Part shown: positions 53,161 through 61,791 of the stretch, in pieces | How the letters are laid out: the number at the start of each line of letters is the position of its first letter | Position numbering within the stretch: the stretch's first letter is position 1 | Origin: Nitrospira sp. BO4 | Lineage (GTDB): Bacteria > Nitrospirota > Nitrospiria > Nitrospirales > Nitrospiraceae | DNA: 64,000 bases | Reading direction: 5' to 3' | Assembly (NCBI GenBank): GCA_030144965.1 | Contig: JAMPUU010000006.1 | Coordinates: 248,001-312,000, forward strand | Program-made: the position numbers and the translations under genes | Notes under the pieces: generated by a model | The model's database searches: none | Seen by the model: the letters and a program-made list of their open reading frames with translations, nothing else | What the model was told of the DNA's origin: nothing

Positions 53161-54371
53161 AGCGAAGGCTCGATCTTATGCCGTTCCATTTCTGACCTGA
53201 GAGCGAAGGAGCCCTTGGTGACGACCTGTTCGCCTGCCGTCACCCCTTCCAACACGCTGACGACGTCGCGTTCTTCGTTCCCCAACGTGACTGTCCGCGC
53301 CTCAAACGCCCCGGCCCCCCGCTGAACAAACACCATCTTGCCGGCAGGCCCGTCTTGGATCGCCGCCAGCGGCACGCTCAGCGTGTCCGGACTGGACGCC
53401 GTATACACGCGGACGATGGCAAACATTTCCGGCTTCAGCAGCCGATAGGGATTCGGGACTGTCACTCGCAGGCGCATGGTACGAGTGCCCGGATCAAGCA
53501 CATCCCCGATGTAGGTAATGACACCGGTGGTGAGCGCATGGGGATAGGCCGCCAAGACCACTTCGACCTTCTGATCTTTGTGGATGAATTGAACGTCCTT
53601 CTCCGGCACGTTGCCGATCACCCACATATTGGTGAGATTCGCCACGGTAAAAAGCTTTTGATCCGTCTCGACTACTTCTCCACGCGTAATGTTGCGCGTG
53701 ATGACCCGCCCCTCGAACGGGGCGCGCAAGGGCATGTCGGCCTTGATCGTCAACTCCCGCTCAAGCCTGTCGATCTCTTCTCGTGGCACCCCAAGCAGCT
53801 CGAGACGGTTCTTTGCCTCCCGCAGTTCGGCTCTCGCCGTCTTCATGGCGGCCTCGCGTCGTTGCAGTTCGGCAAGGCTGACGGCGTTGTTTTCGTACAG
53901 ATCCTTGGCACGGAGATGCGCGAGTTCCGCCTCTTGCAGTCTTGCCCCGGCCTTGAGGTAATCTCCTTCCGCGACGCCAAGGTCCACGCTGTGGAGCATT
54001 GCCAAGAGAGCGCCCTTTTTCACGTCCTGGCCGACATCCACCTGAACCTTCACGACCCGGCCTCGAATCAAGGTGGTAACCTCGGCCAGTTCGTTCTGGT
54101 TGGCTTGAACGGTTGCGGGAAACTCACGATGCGAAAGAATCTGTCCTTGCACCACCGGTGCAAGTTCCAGCTGCATCCGAGATAACTCTTCCGGCGTCAG
54201 ACGCACGACTCCCGGTGATGTGGAAGCAGAGTCCGGTTTGACGGTGGAGGTGTCCGCCGCCGGTTTGTTCTCACAACCGGTGCTCGCTGCCACGATCGCA
54301 CAGGCCGCCAGACCACGCATGGCATAAGCCAGAAAGACGGTCGCGTTCCGATTCAGCCCGGGACTACCCAC
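53157..54371 (-). CDS. RND membrane-fusion protein (CusB/CzcB-like), probable lipoprotein
   Basis: 404 residues. The N-terminal hydrophobic stretch ends with a lipobox-like STGC, so the mature protein probably has a lipid anchor in the periplasm. Then the adaptor domains: lipoyl half GRVVKVQVDVGQDVKKGALLA, a long helical hairpin (about 125-200), lipoyl return RAPFEGRVITRNITRGEVV, and beta-barrel/membrane-proximal domains. GTG start at 54371 with AAGGAG about 9 bases upstream. It is the first gene of the pump pair. No metal-binding His-rich tail is seen. Confidence 0.87.
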   Translation of the reverse strand: MGSPGLNRNATVFLAYAMRGLAACAIVAASTGCENKPAADTSTVKPDSASTSPGVVRLTPEELSRMQLELAPVVQGQILSHREFPATVQANQNELAEVTTLIRGRVVKVQVDVGQDVKKGALLAMLHSVDLGVAEGDYLKAGARLQEAELAHLRAKDLYENNAVSLAELQRREAAMKTARAELREAKNRLELLGVPREEIDRLERELTIKADMPLRAPFEGRVITRNITRGEVVETDQKLFTVANLTNMWVIGNVPEKDVQFIHKDQKVEVVLAAYPHALTTGVITYIGDVLDPGTRTMRLRVTVPNPYRLLKPEMFAIVRVYTASSPDTLSVPLAAIQDGPAGKMVFVQRGAGAFEARTVTLGNEERDVVSVLEGVTAGEQVVTKGSFALRSEMERHKIEPSL

Positions 54372-54610
54372 GAATCACAACTCCTTGGCATTGCGCTTCA
54401 ACCCCAGAGACACCCCTCCCCCTTCTAGCCTTCTCGCACGGGGCATGCCCCTCAAATACGTTGTTTTCTTCGCGCAACGCCGAACAATCGTGGCCTTTTG
54501 CTACGATCCGGATTCGATGCCGTAGCAAAACGCGTCAGGCATACTGAGACCTCCTAACACCTTGGGTCGTTGATATGAGATACTGATTCCGAAAGGAAAC
54601 GGCTCTGTGT

Positions 54611-55555
54611 ATGGGGATCCAGGCGCAATTTCCCGACGAACAATCGCCGGCCGGCGAGTTTACCCGACAGCCGGATGCGTTCCGGGAATGGGTGACCGCC
54701 AACGGGAGCTCGGGCTATCCTGCCGAAGCCGGCCGCTATCATCTCTACGTCTCATGGGCTTGCCCGTGGGCACATCGCACGATCATCGTGCGCAAGCTGA
54801 AGAAGCTCGAGACGGTGATCGGTATGACGGTCGTGGACCCCATTCGCGACGAGCGAGGATGGGCATTTCGCGAAGGTGCGGGACATTCCCTCGACCCCAT
54901 CAATGGGTTTCAGTTCTTGCGCGAAGCCTATAAAAAGACCGATCCGGCCTATATCGGTCGTATGACGGTTCCGGTCCTGTGGGATCGCGTGACCAAACGC
55001 ATCGTCACCAATTCCGACGATGACCTGATGAGAATCTTCAACGGTGAATTCAATCGATTCACTGAAAGTCCGATCGATTTATACCCGGACGGATGGCGAC
55101 AGGAGATCGATGAGCTCAACACTTTTATCTACGAGAACGTGAACGACGGGGTCTACCGAGCGGGATTCGCCACATCTCAGGGCGCCTATGAACGAGCGGC
55201 AGGGCGATTGTTCGCCGCCTTGGATCAACTCGATGCGCGTCTTGCATCCCGCCGTTATCTCTTCGGACCGGAGTTGGTTGAAACCGACTGGCGGCTCTTC
55301 GTCACATTGGTTCGGTTCGACGCGGTGTATCATGGACATTTCAAGTGCAACGTCCGGCGTATCATCGACTACCCGAACCTCTTTGGGTATCTCAAGGACC
55401 TCTACCAAACTGACGGCATCGCTGAAACTGTCAATTTCGATCATATTAAGCGGCACTACTACATCACGCACGACGACATCAATCCTACCCGCATTGTCCC
55501 AATCGGACCCGACCAAGATCTTTCCACGCCGCATGGGCGTGACCGTCTGCGATAG
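54611..55555 (+). CDS. Glutathionyl-hydroquinone reductase-like GST (Xi class)
   Basis: 314 residues. The catalytic Cys lies in SWACPWAHR, the hallmark of Xi-class glutathione transferases (YqjG/ECM4), which reduce glutathionyl-hydroquinones; other members act as glutathione-disulfide reductases. The N-terminal thioredoxin-like domain spans about 40-160 and a helical domain follows (VYRAGFATSQGAYERAAGRLF). Cytoplasmic, no signal peptide. AAGGA lies about 12 bases before the ATG, a loose fit. It diverges from the RND pair across a 239-base spacer. Confidence 0.87.
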   Translation: MGIQAQFPDEQSPAGEFTRQPDAFREWVTANGSSGYPAEAGRYHLYVSWACPWAHRTIIVRKLKKLETVIGMTVVDPIRDERGWAFREGAGHSLDPINGFQFLREAYKKTDPAYIGRMTVPVLWDRVTKRIVTNSDDDLMRIFNGEFNRFTESPIDLYPDGWRQEIDELNTFIYENVNDGVYRAGFATSQGAYERAAGRLFAALDQLDARLASRRYLFGPELVETDWRLFVTLVRFDAVYHGHFKCNVRRIIDYPNLFGYLKDLYQTDGIAETVNFDHIKRHYYITHDDINPTRIVPIGPDQDLSTPHGRDRLR

Positions 55556-55796
55556 CCGTGGGCCTTTTGACCGGGACCATATGCGTATTCGATAGCTTCT
55601 TCCCTGCTTCTGTCCAATTGAATGGACAGTCTTGAGGACATTTCCCCCAACCCCCTGGATGCGTTCCGCACACACGAGGCCGGATAGGCTTCTTTTTGCG
55701 GAGTTTAGGGACGGTCCGCTTCGCGCGATTCAAGCACAAGAGTTGCTCCATTCATAGGACAAGCGTTCACGTTGGTCTTAAATGAAAGGAGCCGTT

Positions 55797-55877
55797 ATGG
55801 ATATGATGTGGTTGTTCGCGCTTGTGATGGGTGCACTCCTCCTCGGTGGGCTCATCGTTTATAAAAAGAGCGTGTAG
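55797..55877 (+). CDS. 26-residue single-span membrane protein (YKKSV family, copy 1)
   Basis: A very short ORF (26 residues) directly after AAAGGAG: MDMMWLFALV then a hydrophobic helix ending GGLIVYKKSV. It is the same family as the 27-residue ORF at 58531-58614, which shares the start MD, the GG-I/L-I-x-YKKSV end and the same ribosome-binding site; independent similarity of two such small ORFs is strong evidence that both are translated. The hydrophobic part spans the membrane once, with the basic tail probably cytoplasmic. Function unknown; too short for homology searches to find by default. Confidence 0.7.
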   Translation: MDMMWLFALVMGALLLGGLIVYKKSV

Positions 55878-56025
55878 CGTATCGTCGAGGAATTGGACGT
55901 TCCGCTTCGAGAAAAGTTCCTTTCCCTGGTGGATGAGCTCGGTGAAGACGCATGTTTTTCATGGAGAAGGGACTCTTTCGAAGAGCGGTGATGTTCCCGG
56001 TTCGCCAAGCCCTCTCCAACTGATG

Positions 56026-56053
56026 TCTCGCTCGCCCCTCATACGGGGCGAGC
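56026..56053. terminator. Perfect 11-bp hairpin
   Basis: TCGCTCGCCCC (56026-56036) and GGGGCGAGCGA (56043-56053) pair perfectly around a 6-base loop. It lies between the mini membrane protein gene (plus) and the stress-protein gene end (minus, 56101), so it may stop transcription from both. No U-tract on either side. Confidence 0.55.
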
Positions 56054-56100
56054 GATGGATGGATTTCTGAAAGGTGCGCTGGATTCTCGAGGTGATGGGC

Positions 56101-56952
56101 TTATCTGACCACGAGTACGGAGCATGCGCTCTGGTGTATCAGCTTTGTCGAGACGCTCCCTAAGAGAAAGCGCGCCATAGCGCTTCTCCCCTTCGCTCCA
56201 GTGACGATCAGGTCCGGTTGTTCTCGATTCACCACTTTCATGATCTCTTCCGCGGCCGGTCCCACGCGTGGGAATTCCCTGACGCGATACCCGGCCTTCT
56301 CAAGCTTGGCCGCCTCTTGGGCGAGCAATTTTTCCCCTGCTTCCTTCACCACTGTGTAGCGCAGAAACGGCATGACGTGCACCAGCAGAATATGAAGTGG
56401 TTCGGCTTCGGACTTGACCTTGAATTGCTTGGTGAGGAACTGAAGGGCCTTCGTAGATGAGGGAGAGCCATCTGTTGCGAATAGAATCCGCCGAATGGTT
56501 TGTGGTGGCTCCTTCACAATCAAAACCGGAGAACGCGCGTGAACCGTAATCGCTGTCGACACGCTCCCCAATACGAAACGGTCGACTGCGTCCAGGCCCC
56601 GGCTCCCTACCGCTATCAGTGCGGTACGACCCGCACGTCTGAGGAGGGCATGCGCAATTTGTCCCTTCTCCACGCGCACCGACCCTTCCAACCCCAGCTC
56701 CGCCATACGCTGCTTCGTTTCCATTTCCACCTGCTTGGCTCGAGTCTCCACGAGGTGAATGGCCTCCCCTTCATCGGGTTCGTGCCCACTGACGGACGGG
56801 TGCGTGACGAATGGAGCACGAGCCGAGTCGAAATCGATCGCATGAACTGCCGTGACACGTGGCGAAGAACGAAACGGCATCTTACTCAGCCATCCTAAGA
56901 GCCACTCCGAGTACCGGGAACCATCTACCCCTATTATTGCTTTCATCGCCAT
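56101..56952 (-). CDS. Universal stress protein, tandem UspA domains
   Basis: 283 residues from ATG 56952 (GGAGGG 5 bases upstream; GTG 56967 is a less likely start). Two UspA domains: the first begins MKAIIGVDGSRYSEWLLGWL, with AVGSRGLDAVDRFVLGSVS as its nucleotide-binding motif; the second has VTGAKGRSAMARFLLGSVST. Both keep the G-x2-G-x9-GS pattern of ATP-binding members. Cytoplasmic. It lies alone, convergent with the mini-protein gene through a hairpin. A second USP at 18570-19475 has a different context. Confidence 0.85.
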   Translation of the reverse strand: MAMKAIIGVDGSRYSEWLLGWLSKMPFRSSPRVTAVHAIDFDSARAPFVTHPSVSGHEPDEGEAIHLVETRAKQVEMETKQRMAELGLEGSVRVEKGQIAHALLRRAGRTALIAVGSRGLDAVDRFVLGSVSTAITVHARSPVLIVKEPPQTIRRILFATDGSPSSTKALQFLTKQFKVKSEAEPLHILLVHVMPFLRYTVVKEAGEKLLAQEAAKLEKAGYRVREFPRVGPAAEEIMKVVNREQPDLIVTGAKGRSAMARFLLGSVSTKLIHQSACSVLVVR

Positions 56953-57332
56953 CTCATCCCTCCCCACGTTAGAAATCCCCTCATGCGTTCATCTGCACGA
57001 TCACTTTTCAGGGTTGCATAAGACCTCAATCGACACATTCTGCAGACTGTTCAAGATGTCGAGTGGAAGGAAACACATGATGCTCACACCAATCCTTCCG
57101 TTCTGTCAAGCCATGAGCCGACGTCTGTCGCAAGAACTCATTACAGTCGATGCCGGAGAACCGGGGAAGCAATGGTAATGCCATACCTGTAAGGGAAAGC
57201 GGCTGAGGGCGGTATCGTTTCTCTGCAAGAAGATTCAGAAATAATTATTGGCCGGTGAGCCGACTTTTGGTACAGTGCGGCACCGCATTGCCGATGAAGG
57301 CTTGCATTTCATACGAGGAAGGCACGCAAAGG

Positions 57333-58265
57333 ATGAGGATACAGACTGGTGGTGGGCCGGTTCGGTGGATTGAAAGACCATGCAGGTTGCTACTTGCCGC
57401 TGTAGTGATATTGCTTTCAGGTTGTGCGGTACATGAAGGCTCGATGCGCTCCGACGCTCCCTATGTCGAGCGAAGCACGCCGTCGGTTCTGCTCGCGGAT
57501 GCCTCCTCGGCTTCCTCCATGCTTCCCCTTGCACTAGCTGCTCGCGACCAATCACTGGACGAGCCTGTGGATCCCTTTGCCAAGCCGGGCGAAGAGGCCG
57601 TTGAGGAATATGATCCCTGGGAGCCGCTCAATACCAAATTCTTTGAATTCAACCGGCAGCTGGATCGGTGGGTGTTGAAACCGGTCGCCAGAGGATACAA
57701 CTTCGTCGTTCCGAATATTGTCCAGAACGGCGTCAGCAATATCTTCTACAATAGTCGTGTGACTCCGCGGTTTCTGAACAATATCTTTCAAGGTAGATTC
57801 AAGGGAGCTGGAATAGAAGTCGGGCGATTTCTCATTAATACGACGGTTGGGATCGGGGGATTCTTTGATGTGGCTCAGCGATTCAATCTCACAACACCGG
57901 AGGAAGATACGGGACAGACGCTTGGATTCTATGGAGTCAAGCCCGGCCCCTATATCATGGTGCCGCTTTTGGGACCATACACGGTTCGGGATCTTATCGG
58001 GTATGCGGGAGATATTGCCCTCAATCCGATTTACTGGCTGATCCTGCCGACCATGCATAACATCGATGCCATTCCGACAGTGGTCTCTATAGAAGAGCGG
58101 GCGCTCACGTATGGCATCTCGATTGGCGCGCGTGCGACTGAAGTCGTAAACGAGCGCTCTCTGAATCTGGAAAAGTTTGAGGGTGTGGAAGAATCTACTT
58201 TGGATCTCTATGCCGCAGTACGGAATGCCTATCTTCAAAAGCGCGCCAAGGCAATCCGCGAATAA
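57333..58265 (+). CDS. mlaA: MlaA-family lipoprotein (VacJ)
   Basis: 310-residue outer-membrane lipoprotein of the Mla system, which removes misplaced phospholipids from the outer leaflet. The lipobox is LLSGC with the lipidated Cys followed by AVHEGS; the conserved MlaA domain covers residues 90-290 (DPWEPLNTKFFEFNRQLD ... PEEDTGQTLGFYGVKPGPYI, MVPLLGPYTVRDLIG). A Pro/Ala/Ser-rich linker of about 50 residues lies before it. Two earlier in-frame codons (57255, 57294) are possible starts, but they would lengthen the signal sequence; ATG 57333 is preceded by AAGG. No mla transporter genes are adjacent. Confidence 0.85.
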   Translation: MRIQTGGGPVRWIERPCRLLLAAVVILLSGCAVHEGSMRSDAPYVERSTPSVLLADASSASSMLPLALAARDQSLDEPVDPFAKPGEEAVEEYDPWEPLNTKFFEFNRQLDRWVLKPVARGYNFVVPNIVQNGVSNIFYNSRVTPRFLNNIFQGRFKGAGIEVGRFLINTTVGIGGFFDVAQRFNLTTPEEDTGQTLGFYGVKPGPYIMVPLLGPYTVRDLIGYAGDIALNPIYWLILPTMHNIDAIPTVVSIEERALTYGISIGARATEVVNERSLNLEKFEGVEESTLDLYAAVRNAYLQKRAKAIRE

Positions 58266-58530
58266 CTATCGGATCGGTACTCGTTTCACCGGTGGTCTCC
58301 ATGGATCGGCCTGGTACTGCCGATGAATCGGCTCAGGCCAGGCTTCCTCGCTTGAAATCCCAGCCAGGATACATCACGAACAATATGAGTGATAGGGATG
58401 AATCGGAAGGGCAGATGAGAAGAAGACAGACCGGTAACGTTTCGCTCAGCACCTTGACAACTCGCGAGACTAAGCTCACGAGGGACTGAGCCGCTTCACA
58501 ATAAAACGAGGTGAAGGAATAGACCGCCGA

Positions 58531-58614
58531 TTAGACGCTCTTCTTGTATATGATGATGCCGCCGATGAAGATGATGAGCATCACGGCCGCAAATATTAAG
58601 AAGGTACTATCCAT
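58531..58614 (-). CDS. 27-residue single-span membrane protein (YKKSV family, copy 2)
   Basis: An ORF of 27 residues on the minus strand, preceded by AAAGGAG: MDSTFLIFAAV followed by a hydrophobic segment ending GGIIIYKKSV. It is homologous to 55797-55877, which has a different local context (convergent hairpin and USP versus MlaA), yet the same start, end and ribosome-binding site. Most of the codons for the helix differ, so similarity is at protein level. Function unknown; likely a membrane-localised regulator or subunit of a larger complex. Confidence 0.7.
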   Translation of the reverse strand: MDSTFLIFAAVMLIIFIGGIIIYKKSV

Positions 58615-58923
58615 GGTTACTCCTTTCGTTCGGACCCATCACGCAACGAAGTGGTAGACCACAAGCACACTTCCCAAGGAATGAGACCGACAGACATCTT
58701 TTCCCTGGACAAAGCTGAAAAGAATGACATCACAGGGCTGATGCCATACAACAACTCGGCCCCACTGCTCTTCGGGAACCTACGTCTGCCTCAAATTTAT
58801 TCCTGACAAAATCGACTGTCAAGTAACTTGGACCGCATGGATAGGAACCATTCGTTAGGGCAGTATGCAGCGGAGATGTACGCGGGGCAAGCCGGATCCT
58901 GTGGCGGAACGTATGGATTTCTT
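58615..58923. other. Intergenic region, no gene seen
   Basis: 309 bases between the mini membrane protein gene (minus) and the end of the saccharopine-dehydrogenase-like gene (minus). Presumably holds the mini-gene promoter. No hairpin, palindrome or further small ORF with a ribosome-binding site was found. Confidence 0.35.
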
Positions 58924-60099
58924 TTAACTTTCTGCGGAAGGCCAGGTGGGGTCCAGGGGTTTGAGGGGCTTTATTCTTCTCTTAAGACGGATGCCGATCG
59001 AACGTGTCTCACGAAGGATCTCTCTTCGCGTAAGGGACGGCAAGACTTCAGGAGCATACACACCCACAAGCTTGCGAGGCATGTGTTTGACAAAAATAGC
59101 TATGAGATGCGCGGTGCCCCAGGCAATCGGTGAACAGGCGAGATTTTTTTGACGCAAATCAAAGAGCGAGGGGAACCGCGCATCCCAGCGGATCAGACAA
59201 GGATGCGTCCGCTGGGAGCCATAGGCCAAAACCGCTACGGCAAAACGAGCATTGTGCAGAATCCCTCGCCGGACCAGCGTGATCATCATACGGGGAGATG
59301 CCGTCGCCGGAAATCGTACCGAACTGAGGCCGCGTGACCGTGTGAGTTTCCCTTGTCGATACCATCTCCGCAGTCGGTCAATGTCAGTCCCGCCGATTTT
59401 CGCGTCCACACTCTGGAAACCTAGGAAGCGGGGCAGCGTCGTGACTTCATCCTGCGCAACCAGCACGACTCCAACCTGTCCAATTGGCGGGGGAAACCTA
59501 AATCGTTCACGCTCTCCAAATCGGATGCCGAAGCTGAACCGGCCATCACGATAGATACGAGGGCGCGACACTGCTTCGTCAAAAGCAGACTCGGCCGACC
59601 ACTGTGAGACAGGCCCCTCAGACGCAGTATCCTCAAAAATTCGGACTTCTGCTTTGTCCAATTTATCTAGTCCAGCCGCAGCCTGAGCGGCGAAAAGATT
59701 CGTTAACCCTGGCGCGACACCAGCGTGAATGAGTGCCCATCGCCCTTTTTCCCGGAATTGCTTATCGAAGCAAAACTGTTCCGGACGAAATGGGTTGGGC
59801 CTTAAACATGATGCAGTATCGAGGTAATGGGCGTGCAATCGCAGCGCCGCACGCATCACGACGTTGTTGAGGGCGGCAGGGCACGCATTGATCAGGAGCT
59901 GGCATCCTTTGGCCGCCTTAACGACGCTGCGCAGATTTCGGGCATTGACCTGTTGGATAACAACGCTGGACGGTTCGCCGAGAAAGTCGCGTGCACGGGC
60001 GAGATCACGGTCGCCACAAGACACATGATGTCCCTGGCGAGTAAGTAGCTTGACCAGTAGTGAACCGGTCGCTCCAACTCCGAGAACAAAGATTCTCAT
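58924..60099 (-). CDS. Saccharopine-dehydrogenase-like NAD(P)-binding protein
   Basis: 391 residues. The N-terminal Rossmann domain starts MRIFVLGVGATGSLLVKLL (GxGxxG), followed by strands around SCGDRDLARARDFLG and INACPAALNNVVMRAAL, as in saccharopine dehydrogenase-like and related oxidoreductases. The C-terminal half (about 130-390) carries the substrate domain. The substrate is unknown: no lysine-pathway gene is near. The start was taken at ATG 60099 with GAG just upstream; the frame extends 7 codons further. Cytoplasmic. Confidence 0.78.
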   Translation of the reverse strand: MRIFVLGVGATGSLLVKLLTRQGHHVSCGDRDLARARDFLGEPSSVVIQQVNARNLRSVVKAAKGCQLLINACPAALNNVVMRAALRLHAHYLDTASCLRPNPFRPEQFCFDKQFREKGRWALIHAGVAPGLTNLFAAQAAAGLDKLDKAEVRIFEDTASEGPVSQWSAESAFDEAVSRPRIYRDGRFSFGIRFGERERFRFPPPIGQVGVVLVAQDEVTTLPRFLGFQSVDAKIGGTDIDRLRRWYRQGKLTRSRGLSSVRFPATASPRMMITLVRRGILHNARFAVAVLAYGSQRTHPCLIRWDARFPSLFDLRQKNLACSPIAWGTAHLIAIFVKHMPRKLVGVYAPEVLPSLTRREILRETRSIGIRLKRRIKPLKPLDPTWPSAES

Positions 60100-60120
60100 G
60101 AGCTCGTCACTGTACCACAA

Positions 60121-60556
60121 CTTCCCTTGTTGGATTCTGAAACGCGTTGGCAGGTGACGTTCCCGGAAACTTTTCTTCTGCCGTCTTATGTGGCTTGAGC
60201 GATCACTACGTTCGCCGCGGCGTCACTTCTACCTTCCTTACCGTCCGTCAGAAGTATTTTCACCAATTACCAATACCTTGTGAAGTCCTGTGGTTCAAGG
60301 CTGCGCAGCTACAGGCGATGGGCCGGATCAGGGCAGGACATCTTCATACGGAGAAACGTGATACGACTGGATGTGGAGTGATACGAGTGGACATTCTGAG
60401 AGGAGCTGGAGAAACGCAACACCATCGATTGCCTGCAACAAACCCGCGCAGGACACAACCACGATGGCCAAATCTGCAGGGAAGGTGGGCACATGGAAAA
60501 CATCAGCCGGCGGGGTAGTCGGCCAGTATCGCACCGAGAGGATAGGTCTAGTAAGA
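60121..60556. other. Intergenic region, no gene accepted
   Basis: 436 bases. Plus-strand open frames of 60-123 codons cross it (60147-60518, 60371-60592) but overlap one another, lack ribosome-binding sites and resemble nothing. It probably holds the promoter for the saccharopine-dehydrogenase-like gene. Confidence 0.35.
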
Positions 60557-60811
60557 TTACTGGACGGTACTTTGAATATGCCCTATGGATGAAACTTGAG
60601 ACGGCTCGCCAAGAACCGGATGGACCGTATATGTCCTGTCTGGGTCAAGCGTCACACGGACCTTTCCCGTCTTGCTCAAGTAATCAATAGATAGGTGGAC
60701 TTGATTCCAGGTCAGATCCGGACAGAGGCCGACCACCTCTTCCATAGAACAATGTGTACCAAACTGCTTGAGCGCATGATGGACACGGTCTATGATCGCC
60801 GAGAACTGCAT
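60557..60811 (-). CDS. Small uncharacterised protein, possible winged-helix
   Basis: 84 residues. MQFSAIIDRVHHALKQFG, CSMEEVVGLCPDLTWNQVHL and SIDYLSKTGKVRVTLDPD form a helix-helix-helix-strand pattern that could be a small winged-helix DNA-binding fold (SMEEVV ... TWNQVHLSIDYL as recognition region). I do not know a named family. The ATG at 60811 is preceded by GGGAGGGGG at 4 bases, a strong ribosome-binding site; the frame extends further upstream without one. Confidence 0.65.
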   Translation of the reverse strand: MQFSAIIDRVHHALKQFGTHCSMEEVVGLCPDLTWNQVHLSIDYLSKTGKVRVTLDPDRTYTVHPVLGEPSQVSSIGHIQSTVQ

Positions 60812-60927
60812 GACCCCCTCCCACACACTAAACAGATCAGAATCAGAAGTAATAATTCCCACCGACACTCGAATACACGATACTGAATAACTATTGGATG
60901 ATAATGGGTTAGGGCGGAGCTTGTGAA

Positions 60928-60965
60928 CTAGTAAAATCCCTGGAAAGAAAAAGGGATATTACTAG
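60928..60965. other. Long AT-rich inverted repeat
   Basis: CTAGTAAAATCCCT (60928-60941) and AGGGATATTACTAG (60952-60965) pair over 14 positions with one mismatch around a 10-base purine-rich loop. It lies between the response-regulator stop (61138) and the small 60557-60811 gene, both minus. It may end the kinase-regulator transcript, but no U-tract follows on the minus strand; the rest of the 326-base spacer (60812-61137) shows no gene. Confidence 0.5.
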
Positions 60966-61137
60966 CACTCATCTCAGATCGAGAGGCGAGAGGTTCTGAA
61001 CCATTCACCGAAACCTCTGTCCAAATCCTGGAGCACGAGACTTCCACCAAATGCCGGAGTTTGTTAGGGGACGCCGCCCGGTTCTCAGCCGAAAACGATT
61101 TTGAGACCGGAACTAAACCAAAACCTTGTGCGTGTGC

Positions 61138-61791
61138 CTATGAGGACACACTCACAAGACCTTCAGCGATTGCATATTTGATCAACTCGGCCGTCGAATG
61201 CAGATCGAGTTCGCCCATGATGCGAAATTTGTGGAACTCTACGGTCTTCACAGAGATATTCAGAATGGAGGCAATCGCTTTGGTTCCTTTTCCCTCCGCA
61301 ACGAGTTGCAACACTTCACGTTGCCGCTGCGTGAGAGAAGTCACCACCGGCTTGCATGGCTGGCCTTCGGGAGATTGGAGCGTCGCTGCTAACACGTCCT
61401 TCGTGATCAGCGGAGTCATGTAGTGCTGCCCCCGCATCACGGCCTGGATCGCTTGCTTGAGTTCCACCGCTGCCGACCGTTTTATCAGATAGCCCGCAGC
61501 ACCTGCCTTAAAGGCTTCGGTCGCATACGTGGGGGTGGCGTGCATCGTCAGGAAGATGAGCTTGCTCTCCGGCACCAGTTTGGTCAATTGTCGCGCCGCG
61601 TCCAACCCGTTGAGGAGCGGCATCGAGATATCGAGCAACACAATGTCGGGGCGAAGCTGCTGGGCTTTCTCCACCAATGTTCGCCCGTCCTCCACCATGC
61701 CAACGACCTCGCCTTCGGCTTCTACCAACTTCCGAAGCCCAGCCAGGACAATGGCATGGTCATCCGCCATCAAGATACGTGGTCGTTTCAT
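61138..61791 (-). CDS. LuxR/NarL-type response regulator
   Basis: 217 residues. Receiver domain (about 1-125) with the acidic pocket ADD in ILMADDHAIVLAG, phosphoacceptor Asp in DIVLLDISMPLLNG and the conserved Lys in GYLIKRS; then a LuxR helix-turn-helix (about 155-210: LTQRQREVLQLVAEGKGTK ... ISVKTVEFHKFRIM). Phosphorylation by the kinase encoded just upstream would switch it to DNA binding. Start ATG 61791 after GGAGG; it overlaps the kinase stop by 4 bases (ATGA), so the pair is co-translated. Confidence 0.92.
   Translation of the reverse strand: MKRPRILMADDHAIVLAGLRKLVEAEGEVVGMVEDGRTLVEKAQQLRPDIVLLDISMPLLNGLDAARQLTKLVPESKLIFLTMHATPTYATEAFKAGAAGYLIKRSAAVELKQAIQAVMRGQHYMTPLITKDVLAATLQSPEGQPCKPVVTSLTQRQREVLQLVAEGKGTKAIASILNISVKTVEFHKFRIMGELDLHSTAELIKYAIAEGLVSVSS

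Noticed and set aside
60147-60518. 123-codon plus-strand frame
   Set aside because: Overlaps other open frames in a gene-free stretch and has no ribosome-binding site.
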